The notes under the pieces were generated by a model, which was not told where the DNA came from, did not search any database, and saw only the letters and a program-made list of their open reading frames with translations. A program made the position numbers and the translations under genes. Of a stretch of DNA of 64,000 nt, positions 25,301-34,439 are shown in pieces (positions within the stretch are counted from its first letter, which is position 1; each line of letters opens with the position of its first letter). The stretch is from Meandrina meandrites (taxonomy: Eukaryota; Cnidaria; Anthozoa; Scleractinia; Meandrinidae): NCBI GenBank assembly GCA_963693305.1, contig OY855906.1, positions 24,771,789-24,835,788 on the forward strand. Reading direction: 5' to 3'.

Positions 25301-27988
25301 GAGAAATCGGGAGTTTCAAGAAGCTTCTGTATATTCTACTGTAGATGTATTTTTCAATTTTTGGTATTAACTGGTAATACTGTGTCCACCATTCAGCTGC
25401 GTGATATAGGCCTGGACTTGACATTCTCAATGCAGGAGATGCTCCTTAGGGACATTGTAGAAGCACTGCTGGACACTAGAGACCAGATGGTGAAGTTTGC
25501 AAGGCGCAGGGCCAAGGTAAATAGTCAATTGGAAATACCATTGTTATTCCTGGCTTTTTGCTCAAGCAGGATATGAAGTTCCAAAGTGGCATCAGGTCTG
25601 TTATCTGAGGTTAAAGAGATTATTGAATGATGTTACCTCACTAGAACTAGAACAAGAGCTCTGCACATACAATTTAGACTAAATGCCTATTCAATTAAAG
25701 TTTAAGTGATAATTCCCATAGAGTTCCATTGATATAGTATATGGGTTTCTTTTCATGCAGGAAACTAACTGGAAACCCATGGACTTTGAAGGACAAGCAG
25801 ATCAGCTTCAAACCTTATGTGGAGAAATGGAAAGCTGTGGTATTGATAATTTTAACGAACTTGTTGTCGGTAAGTGCTACTGTGAGAAACTCAATAAACG
25901 AACATGAACTGAGCTGCAGTACATCAGGTGCTGTGGCAGGAGATGTAAGATCATTATTTTCGACGTGTTTGAAGTATTTTTGTTTATACTAGTGGCTTTA
26001 ATATATTTAGTAAGTAACTTTCATGTGAGAATACTATCACTTTTTAACATCACAAGTACCACAAGCTGAATGAAGTGTAATGTTTTCACCTCTCAGGTGG
26101 AAACAAAGTAGAGCTGAGCAGTGCTACCGTGACCTTTACTAAAGGAGTAATGGGCTTCGTAGCAGATGGATTGAGTGTCAATACACCACAGGTAAACCAG
26201 TGTGCTTATCACACACAGGACAGATAACATAATATGTGTACCTTGTAGTCTTGTGCATTCTCACATGAAGCTACATGTACACAGAGAATAAATATAACTG
26301 AATAGGGTAAAACCTGTTATTTACACAGGGCATAAGTGTTATTGTGTTTGCCTAGACTGATCGTAGTCTACCACAATGCATTTTTGTTTTAGAACTAAGG
26401 CGGCATTCTTTTAATTTTCAGCTTCAGCCAATGTTCGTGAATTGTATTGGAGATTTATTTGAGAACCAAGTTGTCCAGTTTGACGCCATCCTTAAATCTG
26501 GTCGATATCCAAACCAGGTATGCATGCACTGGGATTCTGTTTGTTGTTAATCAATCCATGTTTAGTATGTTGTTAGTCTTGTTAAAAAAGAATCTTTTAG
26601 ACGATTAAGTTGCTGACTGATGGTGAACTGATTCATGGTCAGGACGTCCCCTCCCCCCATTATAGGCTCATATTCCATTTATGAGATCCCCGGATAGATG
26701 CTACGAGAGCTGTAATTTTTGCCGCACATGTGCTGCAACTAGCTGCAATTTCAGCGCATTTCGAGCACGATGTCGATAGCATTTCAATGAAACGTGTTAA
26801 AATGAACAAAGATTTTTTATCAGAGCATGTACACGTCTTAAAAACAAGGGTGGCGGTGTTCTCGTTGTACAATCGAAATCTGTGGTGATATCGCGCTGAA
26901 CTTACGACCCAATAGCCCTGGATTCGCAGCTGGTTTACACGCGCGATTATTAGGAGTTGAAACCCTAACGCCACAGAAATTGCACAGATGAGCCTTTATT
27001 ATATATCCCGCGTTAGAGCCTTTTTAAAGGCTTTATCAAGTTGAAAGTTGTCTTAAATTATTTTGTAGCCTCTCAAGATATCAGCTCCCCTATAAGCCCT
27101 GCCTAACGTTTTAACGTTATAGTGTAAGCCCAGGCGCCACAGTAGTTTCTTTAGTAAACCTTCGTGTTTTCTTAATTTCAGCATGACTTTATCCTAAGAA
27201 ATGCTGCATTTGTGTTAGACACTGTTCTTCCCCTTATTAAAAAGAGATTAAAGGTATGTGCGCTTGGAAAAGTATGATATTCGCTGATTCGCTGTAGGTG
27301 TATGGTGAACCAGAGTGTAAAACAAAGGAGAGAAAAGATTTATGGTAACACGGAATCAGATGTTGGGGCGATAAAGCTGAGGCTGATTACATGCAGTCCA
27401 TTAGTTTTAGCCTGTTCCAGGCGTTCGGTTGGATTGGCGCGAAAAACGGCGAGTGAAAAAAAAACAAGGGCTTGGGGCGAGGCTCCCTAATTAACCGGAT
27501 GCCTGTAACAGGCTTATGCTTTTCCTGCTTTGTTATGTTCTTTTTTTCAAGTCGAAGGTCAATAGCTAGACGACTATCCTAAGGCGTAATTTGTTCTTAA
27601 ACTCTGTTACTTACTTCTCCAGTCTTTTTCTTCCAGTTAACGATATTTCTGCTTGCTCAAGTCTTGGCTGGCGGTGATCAGGCCATCGTTTATTTCCATT
27701 TTCATAGAATAAGTTATTTACGAGTATTAGTAGTTTTCTTGCCGCGCTCCTTCAGTGGAGCTGTCAGGTTTGAGAGAGGCTGGTGCTGCATGTAACCAAT
27801 CGCCTATTGCCAGCGAACTGACAACTCGACAATACACTTTCCCTAATGTTTCTTGTGTTCTTTTCTTTCTTTCTCAGGTTGGTAGCAGCCTCGGTCGGTT
27901 AATAGAAATACAAAGCGAATTAAAGAGATTACAAGCCATAACTCCCTCCAGTGTTCCCCTGGAAGCTGAAGTACAAGCCGGCAGATGA
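5591..27988 (+). CDS. EXOC8: Exocyst complex component 8 (Exo84), 21 coding exons
   Basis: EXOC8 is a subunit of the octameric exocyst that tethers secretory vesicles at the plasma membrane and binds Ral GTPases through its PH domain. Coding exons: 5591-5666, 5818-5973, 9807-9902, 10519-10595, 11724-11866, 13322-13401, 13573-13646, 18833-19085, 19731-19780, 19931-20024, 21459-21510, 22987-23131, 23986-24038, 24387-24514, 24934-25064, 25397-25516, 25761-25869, 26097-26191, 26422-26517, 27182-27253 and 27878-27988. Phases are consistent and give 736 residues (human is 725). Visible parts are an N-terminal CorEx coiled coil (KNVYKNYMQFIETSKEIS), a PH domain at about 136-234, an acidic linker with five NPF motifs (276-314), and the Exo84 C-terminal helical domain from about 340 (LPEDLDMFIAQRDFE, GPRATRRAVS, DIGLDLTFS). 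No frame break is seen. A poly(A) signal AATAAA is at 28082-28087. Confidence 0.95.
6521..8583. mobile_element. Tc1/mariner-like non-autonomous element, 2.06 kb
   Basis: Perfect inverted termini of 27 bp begin CAGTACCGCTCAAAAG at 6521 and end with the complement at 8583. TA flanks both sides (6519-6520, 8584-8585). Subterminal repeats of CGAGACGAGACTCTCG type form strong palindromes at 6550-6632. No transposase remains. The interior contains degenerate tandem repeats (7690-8400). Confidence 0.85.
7690..8400. repeat. Degenerate tandem repeats inside the Tc1-like element
   Basis: Roughly 200-bp units recur about four times. Shared marks are CATTTGTAATGGCAGTGATA, a GATTCAAAACGCTTTC-type stretch, and CACACAACATGCAAATTCAA. 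Units are diverged and unequal in length. Confidence 0.6.
9107..9481. mobile_element. MITE with GTCGTTTCGCCTACAAG ends
   Basis: The left end reads CGTTTCGCCTACAAGATG, then AAGTCGATTCGCCTACA. The complement of these runs through 9430-9481. Inner arms GGTACCGGAC (9294) and CATCCGGTACC (9400) also pair. No coding content. Lies in EXOC8 intron 2. Confidence 0.65.
10830..11456. mobile_element. MITE with G-rich ends and repeated GTTCCAGAG units
   Basis: The ends are CCCAGGGGGGGTACTCC (about 10831) and the complement-like GGAGTTCCCCCCCTCCCCGG (11430-11449). CCCTGTTCCAGAGAAA-type repeats occur in inverted orientation in the two halves. ACTAAA flanks both ends approximately. No transposase. Confidence 0.6.
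11457..11548. repeat. Perfect 37-bp inverted repeat (hairpin)
   Basis: Arms 11457-11493 and 11512-11548 are exact reverse complements, separated by 18 nt. The arm begins ATCATCTTGATTTGG. It directly abuts the right end of the G-rich MITE, in EXOC8 intron 4. Confidence 0.9.
11564..11720 (+). repeat. 87-bp tandem duplication of an EXOC8 3' splice region
   Basis: CTGATATTGGTAGCAGATTG and the following pyrimidine tract occur at 11581 and again at 11668. Only the second copy ends in the TTTTTAG acceptor that opens exon 5 at 11724. The first copy carries CCTTGTGC instead, so it lacks a usable AG. Confidence 0.8.
12229..12975. mobile_element. Non-autonomous DNA transposon, TAA/TTAA-type target
   Basis: Termini GGTGATGTTACACGGG (12229) and its complement ending at 12975 are each flanked by TTTAA. 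The subterminal regions also mirror each other around CAACGATTTTTCGCG. The duplication fits PIF/Harbinger (TWA) or a TTAA-targeting superfamily; I cannot separate these. A short frame at 12545-12733 begins with a plausible ATG and may be a captured or residual exon. Confidence 0.7.
13915..14156. mobile_element. Short MITE, CAG...CTG ends, TA flanks
   Basis: The left arm CAGGGAAACAAACTCAACTG and following AGCCACCCAAC mirror the right arm around 14087-14156. A second shared block, TAGCCAATCACAAGACAAG, pairs inside. TA lies on both sides. Confidence 0.7.
14160..16600. other. EXOC8 intron 7, unassigned part
   Basis: No gene or complete element is recognised. CGCCGACTAAGAGCTACTTTTGG near 14343 is echoed by CGCCAACTAAGAGTTATTTTT near 16601, which may mark the two ends of an old insertion of about 2.3 kb. 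An AACATCCAAC mini-tandem occurs at about 16550-16575. Open frames here lack splice or family support. Confidence 0.3.
16673..16956. repeat. (AT)n microsatellites flanking a tRNA-like fragment
   Basis: Long TA runs occupy 16673-16750 and 16884-16955, with a third short one at 17393-17411. Between the first two, 16823-16880 on minus has a tRNA-like 3' half with box B-like GGGTTCAAATCC, probably SINE debris. Confidence 0.8.
17129..17199 (-). tRNA. tRNA-Thr(AGT)-like gene or tRNA-derived element
   Basis: On the minus strand a complete cloverleaf can be drawn. The acceptor GGTTCAG/CTGGACC pairs fully, the D arm is GCC/GGC, the anticodon loop is CTAGTAA (anticodon AGT), and the T arm CCGGG-TTCAATT-CCCGG is perfect. 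The anticodon stem has one C-U mismatch. TTTT follows 4 nt downstream. A 36-bp direct repeat starting AAATTAAGTGTGGGG flanks the region at about 16959 and 17351, so it may be part of a repeat family rather than a working tRNA. Confidence 0.5.
17412..17527. repeat. Foldback MITE
   Basis: GTTATTTACCGGCTGGGAGG followed by CTTGAAAAACTGTGAC mirrors GTCACAGTTTTTCATGATAC and CCAGTAAATAAC. The arms are about 43 bp and imperfect. Found in EXOC8 intron 7. Confidence 0.75.
18495..18697 (-). repeat. tRNA-Gln-derived SINE
   Basis: The minus-strand head near 18697 reads GGTGGCCTAATGGTTAGTGC, then a CTCTGGA anticodon-like loop and GGTTTGAGCCC. The body has a TTCTTGGGCAATACACTTTA and CTCTCTCCACCCAGGTGTAT segment. 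A related copy lies at 21600-21890. Confidence 0.7.
19237..19450. repeat. CTGGCTGGCTGA minisatellite and GCAGT repeat
   Basis: Four-base steps of CTGG/CTGA run through about 19250-19405, followed by a (GTGCA)n stretch to about 19450. It lies in the intron just after the NPF exon of EXOC8. Confidence 0.9.
20397..21106. mobile_element. piggyBac-like non-autonomous element
   Basis: Ends CCCTAGATGCGCCA and TGGCGCATCTAGGG are exact inverted copies, each flanked by TTAA (20393-20396, 21107-21110). CCCTAGA with a TTAA target is the piggyBac signature. At 710 bp it has no transposase. Sits in EXOC8 intron 10. Confidence 0.8.
21600..21890 (-). repeat. tRNA-derived SINE, longer copy
   Basis: The minus-strand head near 21890 has GGTGGCCTAATGGTTA and the body has GGCAAGGCACTTTACTCCC and CTCTCTCCACCCAGAGG, matching the SINE at 18495-18697. 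Its 3' part (21600-21730) adds a CCGGAGCTTACCCCGG segment. The head region and its flank (about 21850-21967) are repeated at 22384-22497. Confidence 0.7.
21968..22385 (-). mobile_element. Penelope-like retroelement 3' fragment
   Basis: Read on minus from about 22380 to 22165, an open stretch encodes a TRVREHLAVDKASHILKHL, SERCHTLCTIDCFHILDHA and IKEAIHIQKELPCLN series. This is the C-terminal part of the GIY-YIG endonuclease region of Penelope-like elements. It is followed by a non-coding tail to about 21968. The fragment lies between two copies of a 115-bp host/SINE segment (21850-21967 and 22384-22497), consistent with a long target duplication. Confidence 0.7.
23365..23388. repeat. Poly-G tract
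   Basis: An almost pure G run in EXOC8 intron 12. A matching C run lies at about 23734-23754 and a shorter G run at 4196-4210. Such runs are length-unstable. Confidence 0.9.
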
Positions 27989-28089
27989 AAATAGTCTGCA
28001 ATGAAGGCTGATAGTGAGAAAATATTGTCCTCTGGGAAACAGCCCGAAATACAGTGTGTTTAAAAACAGTACTGAAAAACAAATAAAAA

Positions 28090-29400
28090 TAAAAACAATA
28101 GAGCTCATTTATATTCTCATACAAAGAAAATTTAAAATTTTATTTGAAACGAAGTTTCTTGTCATGATGCGATGAACAATCTCCATAGCTTTTAGGTCGC
28201 CTACTATCACTCGGAACACCACTGACTCTTAAAACACTGATATAACAGGTCACAGCAGTGCTTGTGGCCCTAAAAATAATAGGGGCGAGGTAGTGGTAAT
28301 TTTCCCTTAAAATTAAAAATATATGGACATTATTGTATGTTCTTAATAAAACCAATTGTAAATGAGAAGTTTCTTGGCGTGTTGTTTGAAAATGAATTTT
28401 TTGCACTGACTACAAATCGGTCGATTTGTAGTTGAGCTCAATTTACAAACAAGAAATCTTCTTAAAAGGCTCAAGAGGTAGTGATTGGTAAAGTCTGGTG
28501 AACAGGCGACCGAGGCCCTTCTAGTCCAGCATCCATTACAAACGAATTGTATTAAAGGGTGGTCATTGGCAATTTATTATGAGGATTTTGCACAATGCAA
28601 AATAGGAGTATCGTAGGCGAGCGCGCTTGCACTCAGTCAATCCTTCCTTGAGTCGAGCGCGTGCCCGCCCGTGTGTTGAACTCTCGCCCTCCATGCTTTC
28701 TAATACAATAGTGTATACCAACGCATTGAGCTAACCTAACACATAGGTCCGCAAAGCGTATATATGTCTAGAGCGTTATGCATTATTGTATTGCGGAGCC
28801 GGGGCAGCGATTTGAGTGTAATTTTAAGAGGTTTAAAGAAGGGATAGAAGAAAGAAAATTATTTTTGGAACACCACCAAAATATTTTCATCTTTTCTGCT
28901 TATACTGCTGCTCAGAAATGTACTTTATCATGCAAAATAGTCGTAGTCTCAAAGAAACCTTTGATCTCATTGTCAATTCGCCGAACTCGGCAGACTAAAT
29001 CCTCCCAAAGATATATCATGACACTAAAATGTTTACAAAATTGGCCGTAGGAAACTGGCACGAGTAAACGGATTTACTTTTAATCAACCCTCGTTTCCAG
29101 GGCCATCTCCACTTTTCAAAATGGCGCCATTTTGAAAATCCTCGCGGGGAAGACCCTGCGGACGAGGTTGTATTTCAAATTTACTCGAAACAAACAAGGC
29201 AAACACCGAGTGAAGGTGCTGCGTCAGCATGATCGGTATAGACGACCTTTTTTAAGTAAGCCCGTTTTCTTACGTCCAGTCCTCGCAAAAGGCCCAGAGA
29301 CAAAGGTGTTTTTTGCCAGTGCGTTTTAGAGTCCTTCGGCTAAGGCATGAAAACAACAGTGTAGTGAACTCAATATCTTTCGCAAACAACAAAGTGCTTG
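28090..29400. other. Intergenic, EXOC8 to FoxQ2
   Basis: A short palindrome CTACAAATCGGTCGATTTGTAG is at about 28411-28432. No gene or complete transposon is recognised. Open frames at 28778-29050 and 29132-29329 lack family resemblance or splice support. Confidence 0.35.
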
Positions 29401-29404
29401 TTTT

Positions 29405-29505
29405 GCTTTGAATCAGAATAATCACGCCCCTTTGTATTGATGAACAATAACGTCAGCATTAACACGTTAGACAAACAATACCCAACAAATACGTGGGCGG
29501 GCGAG
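29405..29505 (+). promoter_or_regulatory. Conserved upstream block of FoxQ2 copy A, forkhead-type sites
   Basis: The block AATCACGCCCCTT, GAACAATAACGT, TTAACACGTTAGACAAACAA and CAACAAATACGTGG is shared with blocks upstream of the other two FoxQ2 copies (33268-33355 and, on minus, about 38495-38615). It lies about 0.7 kb before the start codon. ACAAACA fits the forkhead RYAAAYA consensus. A role in FoxQ2 (auto)regulation is an inference. Confidence 0.5.
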
Positions 29506-30159
29506 TGTTGAACTCTTTTCATTGACAAACTTAGAACTGACTTCTAAGCACTGTCCCAGCTTTACGTCACTGGAAACTTAGCTTTATTAATCTTGGCGCT
29601 GAAATCACGGGTGGCTGTACGAGGGTGTATCAAGCAAATTTTTAATTTATAGTTTGTTTTGGTGTTGTTTGATGATGGATATTCGTTAAAAAAAGCACTG
29701 AAAGTATGGTCCTCAGGGATTTAAAAATAATGAACTACGGAGAACGGAGTTAGTTTCCTTTTTAAATTAAGTTAGTATGACAAACATCGCATAAAGAAAT
29801 ACTACATGAAATATGAGGGTGCTAATCACAAAGAAGTGGTAAACTTCTAATAAAAATTCGCCCCGGCTCTATCAGCTATATCCAAGACCATCAGATGTGG
29901 GAAAATGTCCAAAACAGTGAAGTTCTTCAACTCATTGTAGTTATGTTGTCAAGATAGTATATACTGCCACCAGATAAAAGATTTCATGTGCAAGATCCAA
30001 TATTACGGTTTTTAATTGTTTGTAGGTACAAAGCATCATTAAGCAATTACGTAAAACATTCGGCGTGTTTCCAGCCAATATCACAGCTTGTTCACTTATG
30101 CTAGTTTCAATATATTGCAGTGTACAGCGTGTTGTGACCTGTTATATCGCACGCCATTG

Positions 30160-31011
30160 ATGTCGTTAGTTATGAAATCAGCAGATTCTATCGCCCCAAA
30201 GTTTCAACCAATGGAAAGCAGATTTCCGCCCGTGAATATGCCCTCCTCGAGGTTTTATCTTCCAAGCTCGACTTCTGTTCCAGTGTTCCCGTACTCGCCT
30301 TATTATGCTGGATATGTCAGCCCAGAGATGTCGTTCGCTTATCCGCGTCAAGACATCAGAGTATTGCCCAGTTATATGGGTCACCCGGCCATTCAAGGTA
30401 TTCCGCACCACAGCAAAGATGACGAAAAACCAACTCAGTCCTACATTGGTCTTATCAGCATGGCAATTCTAAGCTCTCCACAACAGAAATTAGTGCTGGG
30501 AGACATTTACAACTACATTCTGACAAATTACCCTTACTTCAGAAATAAAGGACCAGGATGGCGGAACTCCATACGCCACAACTTATCGCTGAATGATTGC
30601 TTTGTTAAAATGGGTCGCTCACCTAACGGCAAGGGACACTTCTGGGCAATCAACCCGATTAACTACGATGACTTCAGTCGGGGTGAATACAAACGAAAAA
30701 GAGCTTCGAGAAGAAATCGAGAATTTTCTTTCACAGAGGAAGATTTAAAGAGAGATACCTCGGGGAAATGGGATAAAATAAAGACGAGCGAAGATGGTAG
30801 CGAGTGTACAATACACCAAACGCGCTGTTACACTATGGACAGTCCAAAGGTGCTAGAAAACAGAGGGTTTCACATAGAAACCCTGTTGTCCAACACATGG
30901 GAAGAGAAAAATAACAGCGCGACGCACAACGCGATTTCTGCATTTACTGCTGTGTCACAGGGATTGTCACAAAAAAACTGCGCCAAAGTAGTTAACATCG
31001 AGAACATTTGA
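30160..31011 (+). CDS. FOXQ2: FoxQ2-type forkhead transcription factor, copy A
   Basis: FoxQ2 proteins are forkhead DNA-binding factors of the aboral/anterior territory in cnidarians and bilaterians. This intronless frame gives 283 residues. I start at the ATG at 30160 because it aligns with the start of the paralogue at 37825; the frame is open further upstream without an ATG. The forkhead domain spans about 90-182 (KPTQSYIGLISMAIL, GPGWRNSIRHNLSLNDCFVK, GRSPNGKGHFWAINP) with a basic KRKRASRRNR tail. A C-terminal FHIETLL at 237-243 resembles the Groucho-binding EH1 motif. The upstream CCAATATCACAGCTTGTTCA box is shared with the other copies. Assignment to FoxQ2 is by domain similarity; the exact subgroup is not certain. 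Confidence 0.92.
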   Translation: MSLVMKSADSIAPKFQPMESRFPPVNMPSSRFYLPSSTSVPVFPYSPYYAGYVSPEMSFAYPRQDIRVLPSYMGHPAIQGIPHHSKDDEKPTQSYIGLISMAILSSPQQKLVLGDIYNYILTNYPYFRNKGPGWRNSIRHNLSLNDCFVKMGRSPNGKGHFWAINPINYDDFSRGEYKRKRASRRNREFSFTEEDLKRDTSGKWDKIKTSEDGSECTIHQTRCYTMDSPKVLENRGFHIETLLSNTWEEKNNSATHNAISAFTAVSQGLSQKNCAKVVNIENI

Positions 31012-31230
31012 CAGGAAAACTCGTCAAGTCGAGTAGCTGTTGCATGTCAACTGCTGTAAAAATAACCGTTTTAAATGATAGTTCTGGGAAATAAGACGGG
31101 CTTTAGGTGTTTGTAGAGAACTTGTCTATAACTAATTATTTGGTATGTTGATACGAAATGAATGAAATGATCCTCGCAGTGTAAGCAATTGCACTTTTTA
31201 ACCTGAAAAGAATTTCGAGGCTACAACACG

Positions 31231-31305
31231 GCATGACGGGATTTGAACTCATCACTTCCGCGATATCGGGTACGATGTTCTACCAACTGGCTGACCTATG
31301 AAGCC
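31231..31305 (-). repeat. tRNA-derived SINE head
   Basis: The minus strand reads GGCTTCATAGGTCAGCCAGT (box A region) and later GAGTTCAAATCCC (box B) to GCCGTG. The acceptor stem pairs only partly and the anticodon stem is irregular, so this is a SINE or pseudo-tRNA. It lies 220 bp after FoxQ2 copy A. Confidence 0.6.
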
Positions 31306-31599
31306 TTGATAAGTTGGGAGCAGGTCAAATTTAAGTTCTAATATCCCGGAAACGGAGTGGATGATGTATTTCGTATGTTTTATATATTCCATTTGATAAA
31401 ATACCTCGACAAGCTAACCAGTAAGATTTTTAAGTTTAAATCGATTCTCCCTGCAGCTGAATACTGCAGAATAGTTCTTTTAAATTTAAAAGACTGGCTC
31501 ACAAATATAGAGCAGTGCGATATGCAGATGCGTGGCAACAAAACACAAACACACAAGTCAAGTTGTACGTATTCAATTTCAGTGATGAAGTGTTAAGAG

Positions 31600-31660
31600 A
31601 ACGCGATCAAAATTCAGCGTTAACGACTTTCACCTCTACTCCTTTCTATTTATATGTAAA
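31600..31660 (+). repeat. 3' flank block shared by the two intact FoxQ2 loci
   Basis: AACGACTTTCACCTCTACTC and flanking bases here match the reverse complement at about 36602-36660, which lies downstream of the minus-strand FoxQ2 copy. The duplicated unit therefore extends some hundreds of bases past the stop codons. Confidence 0.75.
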
Positions 31661-33260
31661 TCCACATTTCATTTAATAGTAAATCAAATAAGCAAACCTG
31701 TGTGTTTTCTCATTTGTCATTTCTCATAAGTTAACACAAGGAATTCAATCAGAAATAAACGAAGTGTCAATGTAAGACGTATGCCAGTGAATGTTGAGAT
31801 GCAAACAATTTGCCACGAGGGCAAATCAATTTAATGCCGTTTGAGACCTTCTATTCTATTTCTACCCACTTTCTGAAATAGTAAGGTTCGAAGTCAATAT
31901 GCTTTTCTAATTTGTACTTAATTTTAAGTTGTCACTGTTCCCCCACTCAAGAAAAATTTATGAAAGTGCGAAAAAACAACAGTGTCTTATCAAGTACCCT
32001 CCGAGCAGAGTCCCCCTTCGATCTTCGGGTCTTCTTTTTTGCCAATGATTCTTCGCAAGGCTGAAAAGATCCATCAATCGTTTCCTTCACAAGACAAATT
32101 TTGTTCTGTATGCAAGATTCCTGCATTTCAGGGAGTGCCCGCAGACTTTTAAGATAAAATCAGTAACTGAGGACGAAAATATAATGAGCCGAAAAAAGCT
32201 ACCAAGCTTCATAGAGAGCGTGGCGTTCCATACCAGAGAAACCAAATCAGATTGAAAGTCCCTTGAACCGGCCATTTCTCCGCTATCCTGCAGTAAAAAC
32301 ACTGACTTGGTTTTCACGTATTTAACGAGTTACAACACATCGGTCAATTTTTGAAGAAAATGGCGGGTGAGTGCACCAAGATTAGACTTTTCCATGGAAA
32401 CCATATTGTCTCTTAAAGAATCTTTACCGAAAACAGCACAAACATGTTTTTGCTTCATATTGAAAACCGATTTTACTGAGTTCACGGTATCATAGTAAGT
32501 ATCGATAATAAAATACGTAATACTCGTGAATATGCACCCGGCGAATACAGAGGGTAAAATAACATGACTAAGCTTTTAACGATTCTCCCTTAATTTACTC
32601 AGTTTATGTGCAGCAAAAATCACAAGATCACAAGGGTAAACATTTCTCACCATTGCGAGAAATAAACTGCTGTGATGAAACATAAGTTGTACACTATGCT
32701 ACAAACATCGCTCCTCAAACAGGTTTTCAGGATATCTCGTTTGGCAAATGAGCATCAAGTGCAAGATTCAAACAAAGCTTCATGGTGCGATCTTCGATAT
32801 TGACCATGGACATCAGAATGTCGACAAAGACGGACAGGAAATAAACACAGCAATTGGAGAGTCAATCCCGGGCTTTCTTGTCGTCCGTACATGTCATTAG
32901 AAGGCTGAAATCAATTCATCTCTAGACCCTCTTAAAGTGTACCTCCACTCTTGGGCTACATTGAAGAGCGAGGTGTTTCATGTTTGTTAAGAAAACGAAG
33001 AACAATAGACTTTCTTGATTAAATATTCTTTATTCTGATATCTACATAAGAAGCATTTGCTCAGCATGGAGTACTCCTTGGATAAAAGCGATTTTAGGCC
33101 GAGGATTTTCATTTATTCTGTTTAAACTGTTTCCTTGTCTGGTCACCGTACGTTGGTAATACTAGCAGTTTACGGATTGCTTCGCTTATTCTCTGCCAAC
33201 AATACAACGAAACAAAACAACTCTAAAAGTGACCAAACAGCCAGCTAATTGTTTTATTAT
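31661..33260. other. Intergenic within the FoxQ2 cluster
   Basis: AT-rich sequence without a recognised gene or transposon. Parts may belong to the duplicated FoxQ2 unit but have diverged too far to align by eye. Confidence 0.35.
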
Positions 33261-33267
33261 GACTTGA

Positions 33268-33355
33268 AGAATCACGCCCCTTCCTCAGACCCTTCCATTA
33301 GTAAACAATAACGTTACCATTAGAGAAACAATACCAAACAAATACCACGTCAATA
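33268..33355 (+). promoter_or_regulatory. Conserved upstream block of the FoxQ2 pseudogene
   Basis: AATCACGCCCCTT, then CATTAGTAAACAATAACGTT and CAATACCAAACAAATACC, matching the blocks of the other two copies. GTAAACA and CAAACAAAT are forkhead-type sites. A second shared block, CACAAGGCGTGGGTGCTAAT, occurs at 33620 and, reversed, at about 38170-38190. Confidence 0.55.
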
Positions 33356-33849
33356 GCAAAATGAATGCTAAATTACGCAAGTTTGTTTCGTGTCAGTTTA
33401 GCTTACGATAAAAAAGGCACAATTATTTGGTACATCTTGACGCATGTATTCACACCGGAGTTGTAAAATTTAAAGAACTTTGATTTCCATTTGACATAGG
33501 TAAAGTGGCGTCTCTTGGAATTGGAACAAAATGAATTGAATATCTTTCTGAAGTAAAACCTATTTTGAATCTGTCGTAATTAGCACCTTCTAACAAACAA
33601 CTTCGAAAGAAAAGCCAAACACAAGGCGTGGGTGCTAATTGCAAATAATTAGCTTATAATAATAAACAGAATAAAAACATCACAAACGAAAGTCTCTATT
33701 CAAGCCTATTCAGCAACAGCCTGGAGATTTAGTCGAAAGAAATGTTTTCGAAATGAGGGTTTAAAAGTAAAACTTGAATTGAACCATTCCCGCTACAAGA
33801 TTCAAAAGTATTATTGATCAATTAGCTGAGTAATACGTAAAACATGCGT

Positions 33850-34435
33850 GGCTGAAGTCAATATCACAGCTTGTTTACTTGTGTCCGAGAGTAATATGTG
33901 GTCACAAGGTATTGCTGTTATCATTCCAAGTGAAAACAAAGTGTTAGATATGGCCTCCTCGAGGTTTTATCTTCCAAACTCGACTTCTGTTCCATTATTC
34001 CCATACTCGGCTTGTTATGCTGCATATGTCAGCACCAAGACATCAGAGTACTAAAAAAAAAAACAAACTCAGCGGCTCGGTAAGTGTTGCCACCCGGTCT
34101 TTGACCAAAATACGTTTATCATGCAAAATTTGAAAGAGACTTCCAAACTCTCCTGTGTGACATTTTCAGCTACAAATTACTCTTGCTCCATACGCCACAA
34201 CTTATCGCTGAACGATTGAATAAAATGGCCTCAGTCGAGACCGCGAGTGCGAACAAAAACTAACGGAAAAATACTCCGGGAAATTGTGATGATATGAAGA
34301 CAAGCGCGATGTTGGCAAGTGTACAATACGCGAAATACACTGTTTCACTATGGACAGTCCAAACGTACTAGAAAAAAGACAGGTTTTCAGACAGAAAATA
34401 AAATTTTTGTCCTACGCTTGGAAGAGCCAAAAGGG
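33850..34435 (+). pseudogene. FoxQ2 pseudogene, copy B
   Basis: The promoter-like CAATATCACAGCTTGTTTAC at 33860 and the N-terminal coding part at 33952-34050 (SSRFYLPNSTSVPLFPYS) match the intact copies. An internal deletion then joins to ACATCAGAGTAC and stops. Scraps of the forkhead coding region follow near 34190 (CCATACGCCACAACTTATCG) and of the C-terminus near 34310-34430 (CACTATGGACAGTCCAAACG). Most of the DNA-binding domain is gone and several stops are present. It has the same orientation as copy A. Confidence 0.85.
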
Positions 34436-34439
34436 TAAT

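Noticed and set aside
30088..30159. Upstream extension of FoxQ2 copy A
   Set aside because: No ATG before 30160, and the paralogue starts at the equivalent of 30160.
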